Positions 52,991 through 61,761 of a stretch of DNA of 64,000 nt are shown piece after piece. The DNA is taken from contig CAKSBP010000008.1 of NCBI GenBank assembly GCA_934438135.1, positions 25,047-89,046 of the forward strand, in the 5' to 3' direction. Source of the DNA: an uncultured Clostridium sp. GTDB lineage: Bacteria > Bacillota > Clostridia > Lachnospirales > Lachnospiraceae. The number at the start of each line of letters is the position of its first letter. The stretch's first letter is position 1. Under the pieces are notes generated by a model, which had not been told where the DNA came from, made no database searches, and was given only the letters and a program-made list of their open reading frames with translations. Position numbers and translations under genes: made by a program.

Positions 52991-53713
52991 TTGAAAGAAA
53001 TACTCTACACCATACCTGTAACCGATGCATTTAAAAAGGGATGCGAATGCCCCCTGTGCTCTATGTATCATGAACTGGAAACTGCCAGTATCGAATATAC
53101 CATGGGACCAAGTTATATGGAGGATGATGTCCGTGCAGAAACTGATAAAACTGGATTTTGTCAGAAACATATTAAAATGATGTACCACAATCAGAACCGC
53201 CTCGGTCTGTCCCTGATTTTAAGCACACATATGGATCATACTATGGAAACTATTGAAAAGCTTATAAAAGGCGTAAAGCCAGCAGGAAGTTCCCTGTTCA
53301 AAAAAGCTCCATACTCGGATATAAAATCCTATATTGATCGTATGGAACACAGCTGTTTTGTCTGTAATCGAATTCATCAGACATTTGAACGTTATCTTGC
53401 TACTGTACTGTACTTATATAAAACAGAGCCTGATTTTAAAGAAATATTCCGTAATTCTAAAGGATTCTGTACAAAACATTATGGAGAACTGTATCAAAAA
53501 GGTTCCGAGACGTTTAACAGAAAACTATTGGACAGTTTTATTGAAGATTTAAACAGCATTTACTTAACTAATATGAAACGGGTTCGGGAGGATTTGGAAT
53601 GGTTTAAGGATAAATTTGATTACCGCTATCAGAATGAACCATGGAAAAATTCCAGGGATGCTCTCCCAAGAACCATGATGAAAATTAATTCCGTTCTGAC
53701 AGATGAAGAATAG
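52991..53713 (+). CDS. DUF6062-like protein with two CxxC / CxxH motif pairs
   Basis: The 240-residue protein carries a repeated layout: CPLC (near 22) then FCQKH, and CFVC (near 118) then FCTKH. Each half thus offers CxxC plus CxxH, four ligands suitable for zinc or iron. The rest is helical and soluble. It looks like the DUF6062 family of Lachnospiraceae; the function is unknown. I choose TTG at 52991 (KEILYTIPVT) because GGAAGG lies eight bases upstream; the ATG at 52961 has no site. A TATAAT at 52926-52931 may be its -10 box. Confidence 0.75.
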   Translation: MKEILYTIPVTDAFKKGCECPLCSMYHELETASIEYTMGPSYMEDDVRAETDKTGFCQKHIKMMYHNQNRLGLSLILSTHMDHTMETIEKLIKGVKPAGSSLFKKAPYSDIKSYIDRMEHSCFVCNRIHQTFERYLATVLYLYKTEPDFKEIFRNSKGFCTKHYGELYQKGSETFNRKLLDSFIEDLNSIYLTNMKRVREDLEWFKDKFDYRYQNEPWKNSRDALPRTMMKINSVLTDEE

Positions 53714-53714
53714 G

Positions 53715-53764
53715 AAAAAGAGACAGTCTGAAATTAAACATTTCTGACTGTCTCTTCTTTTTTC
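53715..53764. terminator. Bidirectional terminator between convergent genes
   Basis: AGAGACAGTC and GACTGTCTCT (10 bp), loop 17, with T7 on the plus strand and T5 on the minus strand. It serves the DUF6062-like gene and the DUF2225-like gene. Confidence 0.85.
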
Positions 53765-53776
53765 CGGAACACTGGA

Positions 53777-54601
53777 CTATTTTAACAGCTCTTTTAAATC
53801 TCTTGCTTTGGATTTAATTCGTTCTTTGGCATCTCTTGCCGTCAGCACTTTAGAAATCCAACGTTTCGCTTCATCCGTTCTGCCACATCTTCTCGCAAGA
53901 TCTGCAACCAGATACGTTGTGGTATGTTCATCCATTCCACACATTGGGAAACTTTCTTTTGAAAAAGCATTTACAAAACCTTCATAAGCTTTCTGGATAA
54001 ATCTCTGTTCTTCTTCCTTCAGTTTCATAATTTCTTTCTCATAATCCTTGGTTTCCTTTGGAAGAGACTCACTTTTACCACGGCAGAGCCATGCAAGCTT
54101 TAAGCAGGTATAAGCTTTTTCGCTCAATTTACTCTTTTTTACAATAGTACTTAGCAAAGCAAGCTTATGTCTTGAAATTGAATCATCATAGGAATAAAAC
54201 TCGCCCGTAGCAGGAAGACCTTTAAAGTTTGCAGAAATCTGCTCTTTAATCAGCTTTGCCTGACTTGATGTCATATAATCAAAATAACGGCTTAACGCTG
54301 CATATCCACAGTTTGGACAAACGATCGCATCATATTTTAAAGAATCTACAAACTGATATCTTGGACGCAGATCCGTATCTGCAGAAACCAGCTTTACTTT
54401 TCCAGTACGAACTGTCTTTGTCTTAAATTCTTTATCGCATACCGGACAGGAATGGGTTTTATCAAATAAAAAATCAGGTTCTGCCGGTTGATGTCTTTTG
54501 GGTTCGCCGTTTGCTGCTTTCTCCGCTTCTTTTTCATAAACTTCCATGTTTTTCAACCCACCCAGACCAAATTCCTCTAATCCGGAAAATAAATCACTCA
54601 T
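53777..54601 (-). CDS. DUF2225 family protein
   Basis: The 274-residue protein has a zinc-ribbon-like pair of knuckles, CPVCDKEF (near 52) and CPNCGYAALSRYFDYM (near 95), and a C-terminal helical half similar to TPR-like domains (about 140-270). This matches DUF2225, a family of unknown function seen in Firmicutes. I use ATG 54601 because GGGAGGAA lies just upstream; the start at 54616 overlaps that site. It lies 24 bases after glnS and is probably cotranscribed. Confidence 0.82.
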   Translation of the reverse strand: MSDLFSGLEEFGLGGLKNMEVYEKEAEKAANGEPKRHQPAEPDFLFDKTHSCPVCDKEFKTKTVRTGKVKLVSADTDLRPRYQFVDSLKYDAIVCPNCGYAALSRYFDYMTSSQAKLIKEQISANFKGLPATGEFYSYDDSISRHKLALLSTIVKKSKLSEKAYTCLKLAWLCRGKSESLPKETKDYEKEIMKLKEEEQRFIQKAYEGFVNAFSKESFPMCGMDEHTTTYLVADLARRCGRTDEAKRWISKVLTARDAKERIKSKARDLKELLK

Positions 54602-54625
54602 CTTAATTCCTCCCACAGCATAAAA

Positions 54626-56308
54626 CTAATTTGGTTTATAAGAACTCTTAAGTGATACAATACGGTTAAATACTAGACTGCCTTCTTTGGAGTCTTTGCT
54701 GTCAACACAGAAATATCCCTGACGCACAAACTGAAAACGATCCAATGCTTTTGCATCTTTTAGATATGGTTCAACATAACAGTTCTTTAATACAGTCAGA
54801 GAATCTGGATTCAAATTCAGGCTTCCATCTTCATTATAAACACCTTTCTCTTCATCGATAATATTCTCATAATTGCGTACTTCTGCTGATACTGCTGTTG
54901 ATGCTTCAACCCAGTGTATTGTTCCCTTAACTTTTCTGCCAGTAAAACCTGAACCACATTTGGTTTCTTTATCATAGGTACAATGAACTTCTGTTACATT
55001 TCCGTTTTCATCAGTTTCATAACCGACACATTTTACAAAATAGCCATGCATCAGTCTGACTTCATTTCCAGGATACAGACGGAAATATTTCTTTGGAGGA
55101 TCGATTTTAAAATCGTCTCTTTCAATATACAGTTCACGTCCAAAAGGTACTTTTCTAAATCCAAGTTCTTCGTTCTCCAGATTATTCTGAACATCCAGTT
55201 CTTCGATTTCTCCTTCTGGATAATTGTCAATTACTAATTTAATTGGATCAAGAACTGCCATAACACGGTCACTCTTCATCTTTAGATCCTCACGGATACA
55301 GTATTCCAGCATTGCATAGTCAACTGAACTATTGCTCTTGGAGATACCACAGAGTTCCATAAATTTACGAATGGATTCCGGTGTAAATCCACGGCGTCTT
55401 AACGCTGCAATCGATACAAGCCTTGGATCATCCCAGCCATCTACAATTCCGTCTTCTACCAGTTTCTTAATATATCTCTTCCCTGTAATTACATTTGTAA
55501 GATATAATTTTGCAAATTCAATCTGTCTAGGCGGATTCTCAAATTCCAGTTCTGTTACAACCCAATCATACAGTGGACGATGGTCTTCAAATTCCAGCGT
55601 ACAGATGGAATGTGTCACCCCTTCCAGTGCATCCTCAATCGGATGTGCAAAATCATACATCGGATAAATACACCATTTATCCCCGGTATTATGATGTGTC
55701 ATTCTAGCTACACGATATAAAATCGGATCTCTCATGTTGATGTTTGGAGATGACATGTCAATCTTTGCTCTTAATACTTTAGTACCGTCTTCGAATTCAC
55801 CATTTTTCATTCTTTCAAATAAATCCAGGTTTTCTTCTACAGAACGGTTTCTATAAGGACTATCCTTACCAGGTTCTTTTAAGGTACCTCTGTATTCTCT
55901 AATCTCATCTGCTGTCAGGTCACATACATAAGCCTTTCCCTTTTTTATTAGTTTAACTGCTGCTTCATACATTTTGTCAAAATAATTAGAGGCAAAGAAT
56001 ACTCTATCTTCAAAGTTGCCTCCAATCCATTTTACATCTTCAATAATTGAATTTACAAACTCCGTTTTTTCCTTTGTTGGATTTGTATCATCAAATCTTA
56101 AATTAAACTGTCCGTTATACTTCTTTGCAAGTCCGGAATTTAAGATAATGGACTTCGCGTGACCAATGTGCAGATAACCATTTGGCTCTGGCGGAAATCT
56201 TGTTATAACTTTTTTGCATCTGCCTTCTTCAATATCTTTATCAATAATCTGTTCAATAAAATTTTTAGCCGCTGCTTCTTTTTTTTCAGAAACATTCACT
56301 TTCTCCAC
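54626..56308 (-). CDS. glnS: Glutaminyl-tRNA synthetase
   Basis: The 560-residue class I synthetase charges tRNA-Gln directly. The HIGH motif is in PPEPNGYLHIGHAKSI (near 48), DTNPTKE and YDFAHPIEDALEGVTHS follow, and the C-terminal anticodon-binding beta barrels are present (about 345-550). The usual KMSKS-like element (SKRKL in E. coli) reads TGKRY, followed by the conserved GWDDPR. Most Firmicutes lack GlnRS and use Glu-tRNA amidotransferase, so the gene was probably acquired by transfer in this lineage. Confidence 0.94.
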   Translation of the reverse strand: MEKVNVSEKKEAAAKNFIEQIIDKDIEEGRCKKVITRFPPEPNGYLHIGHAKSIILNSGLAKKYNGQFNLRFDDTNPTKEKTEFVNSIIEDVKWIGGNFEDRVFFASNYFDKMYEAAVKLIKKGKAYVCDLTADEIREYRGTLKEPGKDSPYRNRSVEENLDLFERMKNGEFEDGTKVLRAKIDMSSPNINMRDPILYRVARMTHHNTGDKWCIYPMYDFAHPIEDALEGVTHSICTLEFEDHRPLYDWVVTELEFENPPRQIEFAKLYLTNVITGKRYIKKLVEDGIVDGWDDPRLVSIAALRRRGFTPESIRKFMELCGISKSNSSVDYAMLEYCIREDLKMKSDRVMAVLDPIKLVIDNYPEGEIEELDVQNNLENEELGFRKVPFGRELYIERDDFKIDPPKKYFRLYPGNEVRLMHGYFVKCVGYETDENGNVTEVHCTYDKETKCGSGFTGRKVKGTIHWVEASTAVSAEVRNYENIIDEEKGVYNEDGSLNLNPDSLTVLKNCYVEPYLKDAKALDRFQFVRQGYFCVDSKDSKEGSLVFNRIVSLKSSYKPN

Positions 56309-56369
56309 AATGTCCCCTCCTTGCGCATTTTGAAAATCATTAATATAATATCACATAAATCAGCAAGAT

Positions 56370-56404
56370 AAAAGGGGTTGTTACAATTTTTTGTAACAAC
56401 CCCC
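56370..56404 (-). terminator. Terminator of the SleB-like gene
   Basis: GGGGTTGTTACAA pairs perfectly with TTGTAACAACCCC, with a short loop, then TTTTATCTT on the minus strand. Confidence 0.88.
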
Positions 56405-56413
56405 TGCCGTTCT

Positions 56414-56965
56414 CTATTTAAATCTGTGGTTGCCAATCTTCACTCTGGCACCACTCAACTGTCTACTAAAAAAGTAAAAACCATTTAATTTAATTGTTTT
56501 GTTTTTATAAGTAACGGATTTCGTATTTGTTAAGGCTGCTTTCGCTGCTTTTACACATGCTTTTTCCGCTGCTGTTGTAAATTTACCAGAATCATATCGT
56601 TTTAATGCTTTTGCAAGAGAACCATTTCTTGCTGGCTGAAACTGGGACTTCTGATACACGACTCCTTTTATTGTATTCGGGAATTTAGCGGAAGTTTTCC
56701 GGTTTGCTACAACAATACCTACTGCAACTTTTCCTGCATAACTCTCACCGCCTGCTTCACAAAAAATAATGGCAGACATAAGTCTTAAATCTGCACGGCT
56801 GTATGTCTGTGTTGTCTTCAGGCTTGTTGTTCTGGCTACAGCCTTTGTTGTCAGTTCGTCTGTTACATTTACCTTGGATGTACTTTCTGCACTTACCTTT
56901 ATGTCCACTGTACCATAACATATAAACATCATTAGTACAATAAAAAGAATCTTTTTGAATCTCAT
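56414..56965 (-). CDS. Cell wall hydrolase, SleB-like
   Basis: The 183-residue protein has a signal peptide (about 1-27, cut near SAES), a Thr/Ser-rich linker and a SleB/Hydrolase_2 domain (about 58-183). The catalytic Glu is expected in MSAIIFCEAGGESYAGKVAVG (near 70), and VANRKTSAKFPNTIKGVVYQ and YFFSRQ are family elements. SleB-type enzymes are lytic transglycosylases that cut spore cortex or vegetative wall. There is no peptidoglycan-binding domain, so it resembles CwlJ or short SleB forms. It has its own promoter at 57077-57104. Confidence 0.88.
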   Translation of the reverse strand: MRFKKILFIVLMMFICYGTVDIKVSAESTSKVNVTDELTTKAVARTTSLKTTQTYSRADLRLMSAIIFCEAGGESYAGKVAVGIVVANRKTSAKFPNTIKGVVYQKSQFQPARNGSLAKALKRYDSGKFTTAAEKACVKAAKAALTNTKSVTYKNKTIKLNGFYFFSRQLSGARVKIGNHRFK

Positions 56966-57282
56966 AAATAATCTCCTTCTACTATTTTTGACTTCAACAT
57001 CAGCACTTGCTCACTTCTGATATCTTCATCGCAAGTACGAAACAATTACTTAACCATTCGTAATATTTATGTAACAATTATAACACATTTGTTAAAAAGA
57101 TCAACCTTTTTCTTTCAAAAATAGCAGTTTTGATGGAGTAAAGACTCTACACCTCCCGTAAACCGGTGATTTCCGCAATTCAATTGTTACATTTTGTTTA
57201 AGTCATTTTTTAACAATTCAAACCTGAAAATAAGTATCTACTCCTTCTTTTTTCTTACCATTTCATATTAAAAATGCAGCGG
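56966..57282. other. Intergenic region upstream of the SleB-like gene
   Basis: These 317 bases contain the hisA terminator (57265-57303), a GC-richer segment at about 57125-57175 with GGAG/CTCC and GAGT/ACTC pairings on the minus strand, the SleB promoter (57077-57104), and a leader hairpin GTACTTGC/GCAAGTGC (about 57010-57042). The leader is about 110 bases. I see no known riboswitch core and no coding frame with a binding site. Confidence 0.5.
57077..57104 (-). promoter_or_regulatory. Promoter of the SleB-like gene
   Basis: Minus-strand TTGATC (57104-57099), 16-base spacer, TATAAT (57082-57077). Confidence 0.72.
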
Positions 57283-57303
57283 TTATTTTCCACTGCATTT
57301 TTC
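57265..57303 (-). terminator. Terminator overlapping the end of hisA
   Basis: AAAATGCAG and CTGCATTTTT pair around a 12-base loop that includes the hisA stop codon; a short T-run follows on the minus strand. Confidence 0.72.
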
Positions 57304-58062
57304 TAATACCTCTTCAAATTTCATCTGTCCTCCAAAAATATCTAGAGCACTTCCAATAGTTACATCGACATGATTTTTTCCGATTGTTTTTACTTTATCC
57401 AAGTCGGAAAAATCTGCAACCCCTCCTGCATATGTAATCGGAATTTTGTTCCACTCTCCCAGCAGCTTTAGAATTCCTTCTTCAACTCCACGAGCCTTCC
57501 CCTCTACATCCACCGCATGAATGAGAAACTCATCGCAGCAGGATGAAAGCTGATTAAGAGTTTCCACATTCATTTCTACGTTGGTGAATTTCTGCCAGCG
57601 GTCTGTCACGATAAAATACTTTCCGTCCTTTTTCCGACAGCTTAAATCAAGTACCAGACGCTCTTTTCCAACTGTCTGCACCAATTTATACAGATTTTTA
57701 AAATTAATCTCACCATTTTTAAATACATAGGATGTAACAATTACATGAGTCGCTCCAAGATTTAAGAAGAATTCTGCATTTTCTGCATTCATTCCCCCGC
57801 CAATCTGAAGTCCTCCTGGAAAATTCTTAAGAGCAAGTTCGGCCTGCTTTACATCCACATCATAATACTCCGATCCAGCTGGATTTAAAATAATAATATG
57901 GCCTCCTGCAAGGTTTCCTTTCTGATACAGTTTTCCATAATAGCCAGCATCCTGCTCTGATACAAAATTATCTACCGCCTGGTTTCCTTTGTCTAAAAGA
58001 CTTCCCCCTACAATCTGTTTTACCTTTCCATTGTGAATATCAATACAAGGTCTGAATTTCAC
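57283..58062 (-). CDS. hisA: HisA-type ribonucleotide isomerase of the eukaryote (HIS6) class
   Basis: The 259-residue TIM barrel resembles yeast HIS6 rather than common bacterial HisA: it shares FRPCIDIHNGKVKQIVGGSL, YYGKLY, ATHVIVTSYVF, VLDLSCRKKDGKYFIV and DVTIGSALDIFGG. The reaction is the isomerisation of ProFAR to PRFAR in histidine synthesis. The catalytic aspartates appear as the Asp in CIDIH and the Asp in HAVDVEG. It stands away from any his operon, 2 bases after a lipoprotein gene, and may be cotranscribed with it. ATG at 58062 follows an AGGAGGA site. Confidence 0.88.
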   Translation of the reverse strand: MKFRPCIDIHNGKVKQIVGGSLLDKGNQAVDNFVSEQDAGYYGKLYQKGNLAGGHIIILNPAGSEYYDVDVKQAELALKNFPGGLQIGGGMNAENAEFFLNLGATHVIVTSYVFKNGEINFKNLYKLVQTVGKERLVLDLSCRKKDGKYFIVTDRWQKFTNVEMNVETLNQLSSCCDEFLIHAVDVEGKARGVEEGILKLLGEWNKIPITYAGGVADFSDLDKVKTIGKNHVDVTIGSALDIFGGQMKFEEVLEKCSGK

Positions 58063-58064
58063 AC

Positions 58065-59783
58065 TTATTCCTCCTTTGTCTGTAAATTTTCTGATTCTTT
58101 TTTATATCTGCGGATAACGGTGTAAATAGTAACTCCAATGCCTGTTCCTGCACATAAAAATAGCAAAATAAATAATAAAAGCATATGATTTTTATAACGG
58201 TAATCCATTTTTATCGAAAAATCCTGATTATCATTTTGCTCTATTTCATAAATCCATCTTCTGCTTTCTGAATTGGATTTTCTGTCTGCTTTTGACAGCC
58301 TTTTTCCATTTATCACTGCCTTTTTCAGCTTAAAGTTAGCTGGAAGGCTTATCTGGTATTTCACCTTAATCCCTTCTGGAATATAATAATCCGACATCAC
58401 AAATTTTTCATCAAAATGATATACATTTCCTTTTTTACAAAATGCATCTGAAACTGCCTGCCTGTACTCCTTTACCACTGTAATTACTGCCCCATCTTCC
58501 AATTCATCATAATTCAACCATTCCCCACGTTCTTTGAAGAATTCAGAAAGCTGTGCCTGTGTTACTTCTCTTCCATTTGCCTGATAGGAAAGTGTTATTT
58601 TTCGAGAAATATTTTTTTCTCCATCTAACTGATAACTAACCGAAGCTGACTTCATTTTCACACTGTCTTCCCCTGTAAACTTCATATAATACGTGTCCCC
58701 TACCGGATACTTTCCAATATACTGATAACGTTCCGTTTTTTCCTGTGCATACGGAAGATGTACCAGACTGGTTGAATATGCGATTGAGTCTGGTACAGAA
58801 AGATAATTTTCAATATAATCCGCAGAAACAGTAAAAATCGAAAGCAGTTTATTCAAATTATATACTTCTGTGGCAGAAAAGTAATCAGAAAAGACGGAAC
58901 TTTCAATATTTTTCTTTATTAGATAGCTTTCCTTTTCTGGCTCTCTGGTATCAATCTCATCCCACGGAACCGATTCCGAAAATACATCCCCTGCCTTAGA
59001 AAGAAAGGATTTCATTTCCTTCTGCCCATTTAAAGTTACACTGTATCCATTACAAGTACTGTCTGTTTCAAATTTTTTAGAATACTCTTTCAGACAATTA
59101 AGTCCCTTCTCCAGATTCATGGTTTTATAATCATCATAAGCAAAACCAAGACTGATTTTCCGACTGACTTTGTTCTCCATAGTATACGTTGTATAAACTG
59201 ATACTTTCTCTAACTTTGGCGAATATTCTTTTTCAAATTCTGGATTGTTATTTCCTTTCCAGACTTCCTCTCCATTCAGCCAAACCGTATTTTCTTCTTC
59301 TGTTAGCAAACTATCGTCAAAAAAAGCATAGATTTTATACTGTTTTTTGACAGCATCCACCACCCACTGAATTAAATCGGATGTTGTAATTGTTTCTTTA
59401 TAAGAAATACGTTCTCTAAATGGTTCTTGCTCTCTTTCCCATAAAATATCTGAATCCTTTCCAGTCAGTTTCTTTGTCTGCTTTTTGTATTCTTCTATAC
59501 TGTCAAATTGATATTTGATACGAAACGTAGTCTGTGATTTTTTATCATTATGAACCTTTTGTACCGTTACCCCTTCAGGAGCCTTTTCCTTCAGCACAGA
59601 AAGAACCTTATCAAATCCACCTTTTATACCGCTTTCATCTTTGTCTGCAATGTTCAGGAAAACAATTCGTTCTCCACTTCCATCCCGTTCAAATGAAGTT
59701 TCTGTATGAACTGCTGCTCCGCAGGATGTTAAGAGCATACAGAAAATTCCTAATACAAAGATAAATTTCCATTTATATTTCAT
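58065..59783 (-). CDS. Large lipoprotein with C-terminal membrane helix, unknown function
   Basis: The 572-residue protein starts with a lipoprotein signal (KYKWKFIFVLGIFCMLLTSC; the Cys is the lipidation site, near residue 20). The extracellular part is rich in beta strands and has repeats of Tyr/Glu/Lys-rich segments. Near the C-terminus a hydrophobic stretch (LLLFILLFLCAGTGIGVTIY, about 535-555) and a basic tail suggest a second anchor. I find no enzyme motif. ATG 59783 is preferred over 59810 since the signal sequence begins there and GAGGTG precedes it. It is coupled to hisA downstream. Confidence 0.7.
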   Translation of the reverse strand: MKYKWKFIFVLGIFCMLLTSCGAAVHTETSFERDGSGERIVFLNIADKDESGIKGGFDKVLSVLKEKAPEGVTVQKVHNDKKSQTTFRIKYQFDSIEEYKKQTKKLTGKDSDILWEREQEPFRERISYKETITTSDLIQWVVDAVKKQYKIYAFFDDSLLTEEENTVWLNGEEVWKGNNNPEFEKEYSPKLEKVSVYTTYTMENKVSRKISLGFAYDDYKTMNLEKGLNCLKEYSKKFETDSTCNGYSVTLNGQKEMKSFLSKAGDVFSESVPWDEIDTREPEKESYLIKKNIESSVFSDYFSATEVYNLNKLLSIFTVSADYIENYLSVPDSIAYSTSLVHLPYAQEKTERYQYIGKYPVGDTYYMKFTGEDSVKMKSASVSYQLDGEKNISRKITLSYQANGREVTQAQLSEFFKERGEWLNYDELEDGAVITVVKEYRQAVSDAFCKKGNVYHFDEKFVMSDYYIPEGIKVKYQISLPANFKLKKAVINGKRLSKADRKSNSESRRWIYEIEQNDNQDFSIKMDYRYKNHMLLLFILLFLCAGTGIGVTIYTVIRRYKKESENLQTKEE

Positions 59784-59945
59784 TTCGTGTACACCTCTTT
59801 TCCATTTCATATTACCACACTATTTTCATTATTATACCGTATTCCTGCCCATGTCTCAAACCTTTTCCAATAGAAAGTGAATAAGAAAATTATTTCGACA
59901 TATCCTAAATTCTAGATTCTCTTTTTAAAAAGATTGGAGGTTATT

Positions 59946-60650
59946 ATGAGTTGTTTTTATGTTATCTTCACAGCTCTAGGTTCCGTCGTTGTTCTATTTT
60001 TTCTGACGAAATTAATGGGATATCGTGAAGTTTCTGAATTGAGTATGTTCGACTATATAAATGGAATTACCATTGGTTCTATCGCGGCAGAAATGGCAAC
60101 GGATTTGGAAGAATTTGAAAAGCCCTTGATAGCAATGATTGTATACGCTCTTGTTATCATCTGTATCTCTGAAAGTACACAAAAATCCATTGTTCTCAGG
60201 CGTTTTCTAACTGGAACTCCACTTGTTTTAATGGACAAGGGAACAATTTATTTTAAAAACCTGAAAAAAGCCAAAATGGACCTTGGTGAACTACTTATTC
60301 AATGTCGAAATAACGGCTATTTTGATATTTCACAAATTGAAACCATTATTCTTGAATGTAATGGAAAAGTGAGTATTCTACCGGTTGCTGCATGCCGCCC
60401 TGTTACTCCTGGTGATTTAAATCTAAATCCACAGACAGAAGGAATTGTAGCAAATGTCGTAATTGATGGTAATATTATGCACAAAAATCTAAAACATACC
60501 GGTAATGATGAAAAGTGGCTGAATAATCAGTTAAACAGCCATGGTGTAAAAGATGTAAAGGATGTCCTGCTTGCAACCTGCGATATCCACAATAAAGTAA
60601 CTGTCTATGCAAAACTCCCTGAAGCCAAACCGAAAGATATTTTAGAATAA
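59946..60650 (+). CDS. DUF421 (YetF-like) membrane protein
   Basis: The 234-residue protein has three N-terminal transmembrane helices (about 4-22, 40-58, 62-82), the motif GYREVSELSMFDYINGITIGSIAAE, and a C-terminal soluble domain. This is the DUF421/YetF architecture found in many Firmicutes, often spore-related. The function is unknown. I start at ATG 59946 with GGAGG seven bases upstream; the TTG at 59934 overlaps that site. A patatin gene follows 69 bases later on the same strand. Confidence 0.85.
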   Translation: MSCFYVIFTALGSVVVLFFLTKLMGYREVSELSMFDYINGITIGSIAAEMATDLEEFEKPLIAMIVYALVIICISESTQKSIVLRRFLTGTPLVLMDKGTIYFKNLKKAKMDLGELLIQCRNNGYFDISQIETIILECNGKVSILPVAACRPVTPGDLNLNPQTEGIVANVVIDGNIMHKNLKHTGNDEKWLNNQLNSHGVKDVKDVLLATCDIHNKVTVYAKLPEAKPKDILE

Positions 60651-60718
60651 CATTATATATACATTCATATTTGAAAATGTCACCTCATAAATTGTATAAA
60701 AAAGAGGTGGCATTTATT

Positions 60719-61699
60719 TTGTCCAAAGCGATTTTATCCATAGATGGCGGAGGTATGAAAGGCATTATTTCTGCCGTTGTCATTCGCCAGCTAGAATGGT
60801 ATATCCAAGAATTCACCAAAAATCCAGATGCCCGGATTGGCGAATATTTCGACTTAATTGCCGGAACAAGCACAGGTGCTATCCTGGCCTCCTTATACCT
60901 GTGTCCAGATGAAAATAACCATCCCAAATACTCCGCAGAAGAAATTCTTAATTTCTATCTAACCATGGGCGATGATGTATTTGAAAAACAACGTTTATTT
61001 CCACTTTTCGGCTCTAAATATACCGTTTCTGGATTCCAGAAAATCTTAAAAGAATACTTTGGGAATATTAAAATAAGCCAGCTGGTAAAGCCCTGCCTCC
61101 TCACTTCCTACGATACAACAAGACGTTCTGCACGTTTTTTTAACAGTGTTTCTGCCCTACACGATCAGACAAGGGATTTTCCTATCCGAGAATTAGTTCT
61201 GGCATCCTGTTCTGCTCCAACCTATTTTCCTCCTGCCTGTCTTGATTCTCCTGACTGTCCTGGATGTTATGTAGATGGTGGTGTCGTTGCCAACAATCCT
61301 GCCCTTTGTGCCATGATTGAGACACTCAAGATGGAGGATTGCAGTAATATTCGGGATATCCACATTTTGTCCATAGGAAACATAGAAAATTACACTTCTT
61401 ATAAATATAAAGACGTGAAGAAATGGGGCCTTTTAGAGTGGGCAATTCCTATATTCTGTATTTTCAAAGACAGCAATGAACAGACCGTACATTATCAGCT
61501 TCAAACCCTTTACGATTCCATTCAAATGCCAGGTAATTATCTTCGAATTGCAGGCTCTTCCAATGGAAAAATTCCTGCAATGGACGACATTTCCACGAAT
61601 GCAGCTCAGTATTTTCTACTGACGGGACGAAAGCTGATTCAGACCTATCAACAAAGGATGATTGAATTTGCAAAGTGGCTGATTAGCAGAAAAGATTAA
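60719..61699 (+). CDS. Patatin-like phospholipase
   Basis: The 326-residue protein has the oxyanion-hole motif DGGGMKG (residues 9-15), the nucleophile elbow GTSTG (near 50) and the catalytic Asp in YVDGGVVANNP (near 182), the Ser-Asp dyad of patatins. It should hydrolyse acyl esters of lipids; it has no signal peptide. The start is TTG at 60719, eight bases after GAGGTGG; the upstream in-frame TTG at 60671 lacks a site. Confidence 0.9.
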   Translation: MSKAILSIDGGGMKGIISAVVIRQLEWYIQEFTKNPDARIGEYFDLIAGTSTGAILASLYLCPDENNHPKYSAEEILNFYLTMGDDVFEKQRLFPLFGSKYTVSGFQKILKEYFGNIKISQLVKPCLLTSYDTTRRSARFFNSVSALHDQTRDFPIRELVLASCSAPTYFPPACLDSPDCPGCYVDGGVVANNPALCAMIETLKMEDCSNIRDIHILSIGNIENYTSYKYKDVKKWGLLEWAIPIFCIFKDSNEQTVHYQLQTLYDSIQMPGNYLRIAGSSNGKIPAMDDISTNAAQYFLLTGRKLIQTYQQRMIEFAKWLISRKD

Positions 61700-61703
61700 G
61701 CAG

Positions 61704-61742
61704 AAGAAAGGCAGAGCAGCCGTAACATACTCTGCCTTTCTT
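61704..61742. terminator. Bidirectional terminator between patatin and FAD-Rieske genes
   Basis: AAGAAAGGCAGAG pairs with CTCTGCCTTTCTT (13 bp) with a 13-base loop; flanks are moderately T-rich on both strands. Confidence 0.78.
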
Positions 61743-61761
61743 CTTAATTATATAATGCAGA

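Noticed and set aside
56966..57160. Possible c-di-AMP or c-di-GMP riboswitch ahead of the wall hydrolase
   Set aside because: Hairpins exist, but the conserved cores of these classes are not visible and most of the structure lies upstream of the predicted transcription start.
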